Shown: piece after piece, positions 8,001 to 15,934 of the stretch
Layout of the letters: each line of letters starts with the position of its first letter
Position numbering within the stretch: the first letter of the stretch is position 1
Assembly: GCA_035192965.1 (NCBI GenBank)
Contig: CP136571.1
Location: 1,136,501-1,200,500 of the forward strand
Direction of reading: 5' to 3'
DNA length: 64,000 nucleotides
Source of the DNA: Fuscovulum sp.
Lineage (GTDB): Bacteria; Pseudomonadota; Alphaproteobacteria; Rhodobacterales; Rhodobacteraceae
The notes under the pieces: model-generated
Told to the model about the DNA's origin: nothing
The model's database searches: none
Seen by the model: only the letters and a program-made list of their open reading frames with translations
Program-made: the position numbers and the translations under genes

Positions 8001-8455
8001 GGTCGGGTGGTTTCCGATGTGTTGGTGGATGCCAGGCGGACTCCGGACACCGGATTCCGCGCTGGACTCCACGCGGGGTCCAGCGGCGTCCGGGGTATCC
8101 AGCCCAAAGGCCAGCGTTCATTGGGGTTTGCGCGGGGTCAGATGGATCCGGCTTCCGGGTGGCTTCCCAGAAATCCGGCCCTGTCGCTAGCGATGTGCCG
8201 CGCTTCGCCCGCCAGCATACGATTTCAGCTAGGAAGGAACCGGAAACTCGCCGGGGCTGGACTCTCGCTGGATACCAGGGTCCAGCAGCCTCCGAGAATG
8301 AAAACGGGGAGAGCCGTCTACGCGACGCACCCTCCCCATCATGCTTTTCAGATAGCACGGATCTGTTGCAGCTGTCGAAAACAAAAGTGTTGCAACACTT
8401 TATGCAGCCGCAGCGACCGAAAAGAGAGTGCAGAACGCTTCAGTGCATCTCAGAT
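8001..8455. other. Intergenic region of nested inverted repeats upstream of the methyltransferases
   Basis: No convincing gene was found in these 455 bases; a rightward open frame from 8159 has poor codon structure. The stretch near 8060-8085 folds as CGCTGGAC...GTCCAGCG with a paired interior, and related GGAC/GTCC blocks recur near 8090-8100 and 8260-8290 (GGCTGGAC ... GGGTCCAGC). The right third is more AT-rich and contains the 18-base palindrome listed separately. It is likely the promoter/control region for the leftward methyltransferase genes, or the remnant of a small repetitive element. Confidence 0.5.
8384..8401. promoter_or_regulatory. 18-base perfect palindrome, putative operator
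   Basis: AAAGTGTTGCAACACTTT is a perfect palindrome in an AT-richer spacer between the gene ending at 8456 and the methyltransferase start at 8000. Perfect symmetry without a spacer fits a dimeric repressor site. The nearest promoter it could control would drive the leftward methyltransferase operon. The binding protein is unknown. Confidence 0.5.
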
Positions 8456-8944
8456 CTAGTCACCGTTTACCGGAACTTCTGTATCGATTTGTCCAAGGGT
8501 ATTTACCATATCCAGAACATCAATACCGGCCAACCGAATACCGACGGCAAGAATAATCAAAATTAAGGTGTTAATTGCCGTAGCTACTATTCCAAAGCCA
8601 ACCTGCTTCCAAAAGGATGTCTGACTGCCAATGTCTGCGGCGGCCTTTTCAACCCTTGCAGTAATCGCTTCTCGCTCAATGTCCGGTCGCGCGTCGTCGA
8701 CCGTTTGATTGGCGAATGCTATGAGGATGTCCCGCGCATCTTTTCTATAGCGTTCCAGCTGATCAGACGTCGCTGCGACCTTCGCGAACGCCAGATCGTC
8801 AGCAGGAGTCGGTGCGCTGCCATGCTCAGCAAGGAAGTCTTTTGACCAAGCCCTCTTATGGCGCTTATACAATGCGTAAGCTGTGAGGGCTTCAATGTCG
8901 TCTCCCTCCGCTCCAAGCAAATCGAATACTGGGTTACCGGCCAT
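8456..8944 (-). CDS. Hypothetical membrane-anchored helical protein
   Basis: 162 residues. The first 110 are charged and helical (ALTAYALYKRHKRAWSKDFLAEHG, QLERYRKDARDILIAFANQ). A single hydrophobic segment near residues 115-140 (VGFGIVATAINTLILIILAVGI) is followed by a short acidic tail. No recognised domain. Base composition is lower in GC than surrounding phage genes. It forms a likely two-gene unit with the small gene 9 bases upstream (8954-9139). A cytoplasmic helical head with a C-terminal membrane anchor would suit a prophage superinfection or defence moron; that is inference from architecture only. Confidence 0.65.
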   Translation of the reverse strand: MAGNPVFDLLGAEGDDIEALTAYALYKRHKRAWSKDFLAEHGSAPTPADDLAFAKVAATSDQLERYRKDARDILIAFANQTVDDARPDIEREAITARVEKAAADIGSQTSFWKQVGFGIVATAINTLILIILAVGIRLAGIDVLDMVNTLGQIDTEVPVNGD

Positions 8945-8953
8945 GTCGTAGCG

Positions 8954-9139
8954 TCATGCGGGTTGTTTTCTGGCCTTCATCGCACTCGCTGCAGCCTTCT
9001 TAGCAGCTAGATAAACGTCACGCTTCAGGGTGACCACTTCACCACCGGTAGAAGAGTGGCGGGTAACGAAAGCAGCGATCTTACCATCGCGCCCAACGGT
9101 CTGGACCCTAAAGAATTTTGTCGGCTTAACCGAGGGCAT
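8954..9139 (-). CDS. Hypothetical small basic protein
   Basis: 61 residues, Lys/Arg-rich, with MPSVKPTKFFRVQTVGRDGKIAA, then a polar middle and a strongly basic alanine-rich C-terminal helix (YLAAKKAAASAMKARKQ). Possibly nucleic-acid binding by charge. The ATG at 9139 is preferred over an upstream start at 9190 because the extra 17 residues are not protein-like. It lies directly upstream of the membrane-anchored protein gene and shares its lower GC, so the pair was probably acquired together. Confidence 0.5.
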   Translation of the reverse strand: MPSVKPTKFFRVQTVGRDGKIAAFVTRHSSTGGEVVTLKRDVYLAAKKAAASAMKARKQPA

Positions 9140-9262
9140 CGTTGCCTCCAAGCGTTCATCGCCTTCCAGAAGTAACAACGAAGAGCACACTAGGCTAGTG
9201 GGGATCGACGTTTTTTGAGCCAGATAAGGCTCAACGCACTTCTAACCGCAGCCGCGCACCGA

Positions 9263-9313
9263 TCAGATCGCTGAGCGAGCTAGCAGCTCAGCGATCTGAA
9301 AAGCACGTGCTTT
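9263..9313. terminator. Long hairpin plus adjacent palindrome after the DUF6362 gene
   Basis: TCAGATCGCTGAGC at 9263-9276 pairs perfectly with 9286-9299 (14-base stem, 9-base loop). Immediately beside it AAAGCACGTGCTTT (9300-9313) is a perfect 14-base palindrome ending at the stop codon of the leftward gene 9314-9691. Together they are placed to end or attenuate the leftward replication operon before the accessory pair. There is no U-tract, so a protein-binding role is also possible. Confidence 0.5.
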
Positions 9314-9691
9314 CTAGGCATTAAGCCGTGAGGCGATCTTGGTCAGCGCCAGCTTGTGCTGCCGCCATGCGGTGCTGCGGTCGACGCCCAATTCGTGGGT
9401 GATCTCCTTCCATGGACGGCGTGCCGCCCGCCACCAGATCAGCCGACGCTCATCGTCGCCCAGCCACAACACCCAATCGAAGGTCTGCTCGAGCCGGGTG
9501 ATCGCAGCGGTTGATGGCCAGACCCTCATCGGCTCTGGTTGCATGGCGAGGATCTCCCTCTCCGAGCGCATGATCTGCGGCCAAGCATTGAAGTAGCCCT
9601 GCACCTTCACAGGCGGCAGCTTGCGCAGGGTGCGGAACGCCTCTTCGAAATGATCGGCGACATCCTCGGCGGTCCAGACATGGTCAGCCAT
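9314..9691 (-). CDS. DUF6362 family HTH protein
   Basis: 125 residues starting MADHVWTAEDVADHFEEAFRTL, with a C-terminal sigma-like helix-turn-helix (RRPWKEITHELGVDRSTAWRQHKLALTKIA). The family is common at the end of alphaproteobacterial phage replication operons; a role in late-gene transcription or DNA packaging is suspected but not established. The ATG at 9691 overlaps the end of the upstream gene by 8 bases. An extended start at 9754 gives a non-conserved N-terminus. Confidence 0.8.
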   Translation of the reverse strand: MADHVWTAEDVADHFEEAFRTLRKLPPVKVQGYFNAWPQIMRSEREILAMQPEPMRVWPSTAAITRLEQTFDWVLWLGDDERRLIWWRAARRPWKEITHELGVDRSTAWRQHKLALTKIASRLNA

Positions 9692-9881
9692 GGCGCACCT
9701 CCCTTGCGTTGCGTGGTCCGTAGAGTTTTGCCCCCAGCTGCTCGACCAATTCACGTTCCGGCCAGGTCAGACGCTGGTCATCCACGCTGACCGCGAGCAA
9801 CCCCTGTTCATGCCATCCATCGCGTTTGACCTGCTCTGGGTCACTGCGCTGACCGCCGTAGCCTTTCGGGTGCCACCTCAT
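9684..9881 (-). CDS. Hypothetical small phage protein
   Basis: 65 residues, starting MRWHPKGYGG with a core LTWPERELVEQLGAKLYG. It overlaps the RuvC-like gene by 4 bases (ATGA) and the DUF6362 gene by 8 bases, the coupling typical of this operon, which supports it as real despite its size. Short proteins with a similar TWPERELV motif occur at the same place in related prophages as far as I recall. Function unknown. Confidence 0.6.
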   Translation of the reverse strand: MRWHPKGYGGQRSDPEQVKRDGWHEQGLLAVSVDDQRLTWPERELVEQLGAKLYGPRNAREVRHG

Positions 9882-10366
9882 ACGCTAGGCCCTTTCGTCT
9901 CGATGGCCCAGAGCAGCAGCGCGATGGCGTCGGCCTCGTTGTCATCCGCTGGGTTGAACCCGCGCGCCCTGGCTGCGGCGATCATCACGTCCTTTGCCGC
10001 ATTGCCCTTGCCGGTGGCATGCCGCTTGATCGTGCCAACCGGCACACCCTCGTAGGGCACGCCGCGCAACTCGGCCCACGCCGTCAGCGTGGCCATCAGG
10101 CCACCGTAGACATGGGCTGCGTCGGTGCCCGCGTGGCGACGGACCTCTTCAAACCAGATGGCTGCAATCGGACCAGACAACCGGTCCAGTTCCGTCAGCC
10201 AGCCGGAGAAGCGCAGGTAGCGCATACCGCCACCGTCGAAGCGACCGGGTTTGAAGCTGGCCGTGCCGATCGTGATCAGACCGTCCTGACCGCGCAGAGC
10301 CCAGCCGGTGGTGGTGCCGAGATCAAGCGCCAGAATGCAGCGCTGGTTTTGTTTGGGTTCGGCCAT
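9878..10366 (-). CDS. Phage RuvC-like crossover junction endonuclease
   Basis: 162 residues with the RNase H-like fold of RuvC: LALDLGTTTGWAL carries the first catalytic Asp, IWFEEVRRHAG the Glu, and a C-terminal DDNEADAIALLLWA the last acidic pair. It resolves Holliday junctions or branched packaging intermediates, here probably produced by the recombination genes upstream in the same operon. The small downstream gene overlaps its end by 4 bases. Confidence 0.88.
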   Translation of the reverse strand: MAEPKQNQRCILALDLGTTTGWALRGQDGLITIGTASFKPGRFDGGGMRYLRFSGWLTELDRLSGPIAAIWFEEVRRHAGTDAAHVYGGLMATLTAWAELRGVPYEGVPVGTIKRHATGKGNAAKDVMIAAARARGFNPADDNEADAIALLLWAIETKGPSV

Positions 10367-10489
10367 GCCGACCTCCTCTTCGCTTTGGCGAGCGTGGCGG
10401 GAGGGCTGGCCGGTGAGGGCTGCGGTCTCGCCAGGCCCCGAAGGGTGGTCTGGTCATGTCAGGCGTGGGGCGAGCGGGCTGCCCGGCAA

Positions 10490-10756
10490 ATCCTTCAAAG
10501 ACTTCAGAGGGGTCTCTTGAAAGATTTCCGCCTCTAAGTGTCTGTCCAGTATGTATAATATACAATCTTTCAATTATTCAATCTTTCAATGGGTACCTCT
10601 CTCCTGATATTAAACCCTGCGCGCACGCGTACAGGGCTAAGGGGTCCTCTTGAAAGATTGAAAGATTTGAAGGATCTCGTTTTTCCCTTTGATCGCATGC
10701 GCTTGAACCCATTTGATGCTTCAAGATCGGGTTCAGGGCGTTTGAAGGATCTCCGA
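10490..10756. repeat. AT-rich iteron cluster, possible phage replication origin
   Basis: The gap 10367-10756 has no convincing gene. The decamer TTGAAAGATT occurs at 10517, 10650 and 10658. Its reverse AATCTTTCAA occurs at 10564 and 10580. TTGAAGGATC variants occur at 10667 and 10742. GGGG-TC-CTCTTGAAAGATT is itself repeated with one indel at 10510 and 10641. The region is much more AT-rich than its surroundings and lies directly downstream of the primase/ATPase gene. Iterons near a replication gene suggest an origin or initiator-binding region; transcriptional control is the alternative. Confidence 0.55.
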
Positions 10757-13036
10757 TCACCCACCCCACCTCGCCATCCTGTAGACCATGGCCTGCTTGG
10801 TCGATGAGCCGCGCATGCCGGTTGTGATATCCCCGCTTTCGATCAGGGTGAGCAGGATCTCGTCCCGGTCGCGCGATTTCAGCCACTGGGAGGCTCGGGT
10901 GATCTCGGACTTGGTGATCCCCTTTGCCCCGGACGCACGGATGATCTCCTTCAGCCGCTTCAGGTGGGCCTCGGTCTCAGTGTCCGCGACGTGCCGCTCG
11001 ACGGCTTCCATGGTCCGCTGTGCGTAGTGCCGGACAAATGTGATGGCCCAGTCCGCCGCTGTAATCTCGATCTCGGGCCGGGCCGGATCGCGTCCCACCG
11101 CCACGATCAGCGCGAGCTTGAGGGCATTTTCCCCGATGCGAGCGAGGATCGCCGTGAAGGCCGTGCCAGCCGCGGCGCGCAATTCCTCCGTCAGCTCGAC
11201 GCTGAGCTGGCGAAACCGGGCCCGTGCCTCCTCGGTCATTGGCACGACCGTCGGATTCACGGCGGTGTTCTGACCCGCCGTCTTGCCGGTCAGGTTGCCT
11301 TTCGTGCCGCCCCCACCCGCCGCAATCAGCTGCAGACCCTGGATCAGCGCGGGCGGGGCCTGACGGATACCCACGGCGATATTTTCTTCGGGGTAGTCCT
11401 CATCGCTGGGCAGGATCAGGAAGCGGGCCAGTGATCCATCGACCACGTTTGCCCCCTGCAACGCGCCCCAGAAATGCAGTGGCGTCGTGGTGCCATAGAC
11501 GCAGAGGCAGGGCTGGTTGATGTCGCGCCGCTCGTTCGTGCCGTCGCGGTTGGCGTATTCCGCGCCGAGGAAGATCCCGCCCGCAGCTGTGTAAAGCTCG
11601 GTCATGTTGTCGAGGATTTCCGTGATGTGGCGTGGGCTGCGCTTGCGGTCTGCAGCTGCCGAGAGGAACATGCCGAACTCGTCGATCTGGAACAGGATCG
11701 CAGGCTGGCGGTGCAGCGCCGTCAGAAGCCCCGCGCCGGAGGCGATCTTGTTGCCCCCGAGGTGATGGGCGAGCCCCGCCTCAAAGAAGGTCTCATTGAT
11801 GATTTCGCGGGCGTGGTTCTTGCCCGAGCCGCTGTCTGCGATGCCGACGACATAGAGGTTCGAGCGCAGGTTGCTTTCGGTGCGGTAGTTCCGCCCCATC
11901 AGCGCGCCAATGGCACAGAGGCTGGCCCCGAGCGACAGGAGTGGCTGCGGGCGCCGGGCGGTGGTCAGCATGTAATCCGTCAGATCACCGACCAGCCCAT
12001 CGGGGATGGCTAGCGAGAACGACGGCGCGGACGGGGCCGGAGATGCCGCGGCTGCAGTGACATCCAGCCTCGCCAGCAGACCCGCTGCCGGATGGTCCCC
12101 TTCCTCGACGATGCTGCCGTCCAGGCGAAGGTCAGGGTCGGGCTGCCAACCGCGCTCCATCGCGATATGATAGATCGTGCCAGCGCCGATCCGGTCGGGC
12201 TTGAAGCTGGCCCAAGCCTTCATGGTGGTGGCTGGAACATCCTTGGCCGCTTGGGCTGACCAGGTGGCAAAGACCTCGCCGCCCTCATCGCCGAGTGCCC
12301 CCTTCAGGGCCATGCCAGTCCGCATCCAGCTGTCGTAGTCCAGTTCCGCATTCGGGAGCCATTCAAGCGCCGCCTCGATTGCAGGCAAGGTACCGATCTG
12401 GCTGTGACTGCGTGAGATTTCCGGTGGTGGCGACATAGCAGACAACCTACGCTGGCGCAGCGCTTCCGGCAGACGCGCATAGGCCTCTTCAAGAAAGGCC
12501 ACTGCGGCTTCGGCGGAGATTTCCGGCAAGTCAGTGATATCTATGTCTGCCAGCCCCTCCTCGGGCCAGGCATAAGGCGCGCCCGTGTCAGGGTGGATCG
12601 CATAGGCCAGAAACTGCTGCCCGAGGCAGAGTATCTCCAGCGGATGGCGCTTGATCCCGCGGAACGGTTCCGACGTCCGGTACACCAGCATCCGCTTCGG
12701 GGCCCGACCGATGCGCAGGGCGGGCGTGTCGCCGAGTCGTGCGCGGGCCAGGCGCTCGATCTGCAACGCCAGTTCCGCGTCCTCGGTAATGTCGATATCG
12801 ACGGCTGCAACCGCGCCACCGGCAATGCCAACACCGCAATTGGGCCACGACGACCATGTGGACACCTCGACCTCCGTCGTACCGCGTTCCGCATGGCGGT
12901 TCCACTCTGGGTAGTCCGCCCATGACCCGCGCTGGAAACGGCCGGGCTTCTTCGTGCCCGGGCCGATGGGCAGGATGGCATAGCCATTGGTGACGAGCCG
13001 CGCGCCGAAGCGCGCCATGAAGGATGTGTCAGCCAT
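10757..13036 (-). CDS. Bifunctional primase-polymerase / P-loop ATPase replication protein
   Basis: 759 residues. Residues 1-200 are a PrimPol-type domain (AILPIGPGTKKPG, WPNCGVGIAGG, VAAVDIDIT catalytic acidic pair; PF09250). A PriCT-like helical domain follows around 215-310 (IEAALEWLPNAELDYDSWMRTGMALKG). A P-loop ATPase/helicase-like part has GIADSGSGKNHA (Walker A) and ILFQIDEFGMFL (Walker B). The C-terminus has a winged helix (GITKSEITRASQWLKSRDRDEI). It initiates phage DNA synthesis. Its start overlaps the DUF6511 stop by 1 base (TGATG). Confidence 0.9.
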   Translation of the reverse strand: MADTSFMARFGARLVTNGYAILPIGPGTKKPGRFQRGSWADYPEWNRHAERGTTEVEVSTWSSWPNCGVGIAGGAVAAVDIDITEDAELALQIERLARARLGDTPALRIGRAPKRMLVYRTSEPFRGIKRHPLEILCLGQQFLAYAIHPDTGAPYAWPEEGLADIDITDLPEISAEAAVAFLEEAYARLPEALRQRRLSAMSPPPEISRSHSQIGTLPAIEAALEWLPNAELDYDSWMRTGMALKGALGDEGGEVFATWSAQAAKDVPATTMKAWASFKPDRIGAGTIYHIAMERGWQPDPDLRLDGSIVEEGDHPAAGLLARLDVTAAAASPAPSAPSFSLAIPDGLVGDLTDYMLTTARRPQPLLSLGASLCAIGALMGRNYRTESNLRSNLYVVGIADSGSGKNHAREIINETFFEAGLAHHLGGNKIASGAGLLTALHRQPAILFQIDEFGMFLSAAADRKRSPRHITEILDNMTELYTAAGGIFLGAEYANRDGTNERRDINQPCLCVYGTTTPLHFWGALQGANVVDGSLARFLILPSDEDYPEENIAVGIRQAPPALIQGLQLIAAGGGGTKGNLTGKTAGQNTAVNPTVVPMTEEARARFRQLSVELTEELRAAAGTAFTAILARIGENALKLALIVAVGRDPARPEIEITAADWAITFVRHYAQRTMEAVERHVADTETEAHLKRLKEIIRASGAKGITKSEITRASQWLKSRDRDEILLTLIESGDITTGMRGSSTKQAMVYRMARWGG

Positions 13037-13422
13037 CAGAAGGGCACCTCGGGGGTCATGGCGTCGAGGCGTTTGCGGTCCTTGGCCGCAAGCTCACGCA
13101 GGTGGTCGCAATATCCGGTGACGACCGCATCGATGAAACGGTCCCATTCGGTCTCTGTCAGGGTGGCGAGATCGGATTTTCCGATGCTTTCTAGATACTC
13201 GCCGCCCATCTGGCCGCCGACGGTCATCGCCCCGGCCTCGTTCGGGGTCGGATCGATCATGCCCTTCCTCCTATGGCAGATGTCCTGACAGGCCCGGCTG
13301 CAGAGGTGCTTGCGGCTTGCATCGCGGCGCGGGTCGAAGACGCGGAAATCCCGGTCGAACCAACCAAGCCCACGAGGTTGCCGGTGGCAGACGGCGCAGA
13401 GGCCGGGGCGGGCTTGGGGCAT
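13036..13422 (-). CDS. DUF6511 zinc-binding phage protein
   Basis: 128 residues. The N-terminus has a CAVC...CSRACQDICHRR cysteine set consistent with a zinc finger, followed by KGMIDPTPNEAGAM and a helical C-terminus ending EVPF; both strings are characteristic of the DUF6511 family. It lies between helicase and primase in many alphaproteobacterial phages; role unknown, possibly a replication accessory factor. The 5' 166 bases overlap the helicase 3' end in another frame, an unusually long overlap. Confidence 0.8.
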   Translation of the reverse strand: MPQARPGLCAVCHRQPRGLGWFDRDFRVFDPRRDASRKHLCSRACQDICHRRKGMIDPTPNEAGAMTVGGQMGGEYLESIGKSDLATLTETEWDRFIDAVVTGYCDHLRELAAKDRKRLDAMTPEVPF

Positions 13423-14993
13423 GGGTCGAACCTGTGGCCGGAGACTTCGACATAGCGGCCCGAGGGACGGACCGAGATTTCTGTGGGGCGAGCAAGGTGC
13501 TTGGACTGAGCGATTGCCTCATCGACGCTGAGCGGCACCGGGCAGCCCGGGGCGCGCTTGCGCCACCACTCGGCGGCCTTCTGACGCGCATAGCCCTGAT
13601 GCTCAATGCAGACCCATTCGCTGTAGGACTTGAGGCCGCAGTTGTAAGTCACCTTCAGCGAGGGCAGCCCGCCCAGCTTGTCATGGCGGCTATAGGACAC
13701 GCTATGGACCGGCAGCCACTGCAGTTTCGGCGACAGGACCGGAAGCGTGGCCGCTGTGGGAGCGATCTTTACCTCTCGGGCCGGAAAGACGTAGCCGCAG
13801 TCGGTGCATTCCGTCGCCGACAGCGCGATGATGCTGTCGCATTCGGGGCAGACCTTGGTCGGGGCCTCGCCGCCACTGGCCTCGCCGGGCCGTCGGGGCC
13901 GCACCAGATCGATCGGCCCATGGCGACGGACATTGCCGGCGAAGTCGAGCACGAGGCAGTTTTCCTTGCCTGGCGCGAGGCGCGTGCCACGGCCGACCAT
14001 CTGCACATAGAGACCTGCGGACTTGGTGGGGCGCAGGAGCGCGATCAAATCGACGCCCGGGGCGTTGAAGCCAGTGGTCAGCACCCCCATCGAAGCCAGC
14101 GCGCGGATTTCGCCGCGCTTGAAGGCAGCAATGATCGCATCCCTCTCGTCCTTCGGCGTATCCCCGAAGATTGTGCGGCAGTTGATGCCTTGGCGGCCGA
14201 ATTCCTCGGCCACATGGCGCGCGTGCTCGACACCCGAGCAGAAGGCCAGCCAGGACTTCCGGTCGCGCCCATGTTCTATGATCTCGGTAACCGCGGCCTG
14301 TGTGATGGCTTCTTTATCGACCGCCGCCACCAGATCGCGCTGGATGAAATCGCCCGCGCGTGTGCCGACCTTGGAAACGTCCAGACGCGTGGCAGGCTGT
14401 TTCGACACGAGCGGGCTCAGATAGCCCGCATCAATCAGATCACGCACCGGCGCCTCATAGGCAATGTCGGTAAAGAGCGCGTTCTTGCCCTCATGCAGCA
14501 TGCCGCAGTCCAAGCGGAACGGCGTGGCGGTCAGCCCGATCACCTTGAGCGCCGGGTTGATCCGGGCCAGCCCGTCCAGAAACCGGCGATACATGGTGCT
14601 GGTGTCGCCGGGAATGAGGTGCGCTTCGTCGATCAGCACGAGGTCGGTGTGGCCGACCTCGTGTGCGCGGCGGTGGATCGACTGGATGCCCGCGAACAGA
14701 ATGCGGGCCTGTGCCTCGCGTTTGCCCAAGCCCGCCGAATAGATGCCTGCCGGGGCCTCGGGCCAAAGGCCGATCATCTCGGCATGATTCTGGGCGATCA
14801 GCTCGCGAACATGCGTCACGATCAGGATGCGCTGTTCAGGCCAAGCCTTCAGCACGCCCTCGATGAAGGCGGCCATGACGAGGGACTTGCCTCCGGCGGT
14901 CGGGATCACCACCAGCGGATTGCCCTTGTGTGATTGGAAGTAGCCGTAGATCGAGGTGATCGCGGCATGTTGATAGGGGCGCAGGGTCAGCAT
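13257..14993 (-). CDS. DEAD/DEAH-box superfamily 2 helicase
   Basis: 578 residues. Helicase motifs in order: LRPYQHAAI (Q-like), IPTAGGKS (I), LIDEAH (II), GLTATPFR (III), then ASMGVLTTGFNAPG and QMVGRGTRLAPGK (V and VI), followed by a zinc knuckle CPECDSIIALSATECTDCGYVF. This is the phage recombination-helicase type (UvsW/RadD-like). The final ~55 residues, low-complexity Ala/Ser, coincide with the overlap with DUF6511. The start overlaps the PD-(D/E)XK nuclease gene by 7 bases. Confidence 0.9.
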   Translation of the reverse strand: MLTLRPYQHAAITSIYGYFQSHKGNPLVVIPTAGGKSLVMAAFIEGVLKAWPEQRILIVTHVRELIAQNHAEMIGLWPEAPAGIYSAGLGKREAQARILFAGIQSIHRRAHEVGHTDLVLIDEAHLIPGDTSTMYRRFLDGLARINPALKVIGLTATPFRLDCGMLHEGKNALFTDIAYEAPVRDLIDAGYLSPLVSKQPATRLDVSKVGTRAGDFIQRDLVAAVDKEAITQAAVTEIIEHGRDRKSWLAFCSGVEHARHVAEEFGRQGINCRTIFGDTPKDERDAIIAAFKRGEIRALASMGVLTTGFNAPGVDLIALLRPTKSAGLYVQMVGRGTRLAPGKENCLVLDFAGNVRRHGPIDLVRPRRPGEASGGEAPTKVCPECDSIIALSATECTDCGYVFPAREVKIAPTAATLPVLSPKLQWLPVHSVSYSRHDKLGGLPSLKVTYNCGLKSYSEWVCIEHQGYARQKAAEWWRKRAPGCPVPLSVDEAIAQSKHLARPTEISVRPSGRYVEVSGHRFDPCPKPAPASAPSATGNLVGLVGSTGISASSTRAAMQAASTSAAGPVRTSAIGGRA

Positions 14994-15934
14994 GGCGCGG
15001 CCTCCATGGAGCGGGCGTCGTTTGCCCAGATGGAGCCATCGGCCATGCGGTAGGTGACGACATCGTCATCCGCATAGATGACCTCACCCGGGACGAGATC
15101 GGGGATGAAGAGATGACGGGCGCAGGCGGCACGCTGCGCGGCGGGTGCCAACATCCGGTCGTGGCGAGCGCAGTGCCAACCACCATCCACCGGCGTCGCG
15201 TGCAGGCAGGACCGGCAGGTCACAGCCGCACCGACACCGCCGTGACAGGCAGCATGGTGATCGCAGAACCGGCATTCGAACCAGGCCGGGTCCTCACTGA
15301 TCCTCTCGGGCGGATGCTGAGCGAAGATGATCCGCCCGGCTTTTTCCAGCAAGCGCTCTGCCATGGCGCTGTCAGCCTCGACGCGCTCGATGTGCAGCGC
15401 ATCGGTGTCCTTGCAGACAGCGACGTACAGGGCGCGGGTGATCCCCGTCAGATGCATGTAGATCTGCATCTGCGCGGCGTGCTGGGGCTTGGCCAGCACA
15501 ACGCCCTTGGCGGTCAACTCATTGAAGCTCTTGACCCCATGGGTCTTGAACTCGAGTACATGCCAGGTTTTCGCGGCCTCGAGGATGCCGATGGCCACGC
15601 CATCCAGCGACCCGCCGAAATGGCCGCCATGGGCCTCGACGCGGAACTGGCGACCGGTTTCGGGATCAACCTCTAGCACCGTCGCGCCGGTGGCGCGCAG
15701 ATTGCGCACGAGGCGCTCCTCTTCCAACTGGCCTGTCTCGAAGAGGCGCAGCAAGCGGCCGGCGTGGCGCGCGGGCGTGACCCAGCGGAAGTCGTACCAG
15801 AGCGCCCGGGCACAGGACTTACCGATGATCGAGGCGCCAAGGTGGTCGCGGAAACCATCGCCCTGACGGGCCTCGTAGTCGGCATAGATCGCCGTCAGCG
15901 TCGGCGTGGGGGCTTCGGGAAGTTCAGCCATCAC
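14987..15934 (-). CDS. PD-(D/E)XK exonuclease with Fe-S cysteines (RecB/Cas4-like)
   Basis: 315 residues. The nuclease core shows GGSLDGVAIG (Asp), WHVLEFKTHGVKSFNEL (E-x-K) and QMQIYMHLTG, the typical PD-(D/E)XK order. CARALWYDFRW near residue 34 and the CRFCDHHAACHG cluster suggest a four-Cys Fe-S site as in Cas4/AddB. An additional CRSC...HCARH region follows. In phages it resects DNA ends for annealing or strand exchange, fitting the RecA-like ATPase and DUF669 genes upstream. It overlaps the gene at 15931-16293 by 4 bases. Confidence 0.88.
   Translation of the reverse strand: MMAELPEAPTPTLTAIYADYEARQGDGFRDHLGASIIGKSCARALWYDFRWVTPARHAGRLLRLFETGQLEEERLVRNLRATGATVLEVDPETGRQFRVEAHGGHFGGSLDGVAIGILEAAKTWHVLEFKTHGVKSFNELTAKGVVLAKPQHAAQMQIYMHLTGITRALYVAVCKDTDALHIERVEADSAMAERLLEKAGRIIFAQHPPERISEDPAWFECRFCDHHAACHGGVGAAVTCRSCLHATPVDGGWHCARHDRMLAPAAQRAACARHLFIPDLVPGEVIYADDDVVTYRMADGSIWANDARSMEAAPC

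Noticed and set aside
8159..8566. 135-codon rightward frame in the repeat-rich spacer
   Set aside because: Poor codon bias, no ribosome-binding site, overlaps the end of the leftward 8456-8944 gene.
13317..14933. 538-codon rightward open frame opposite the helicase
   Set aside because: The helicase frame has all motifs; the antisense frame has no domain character and arises from the high GC content.
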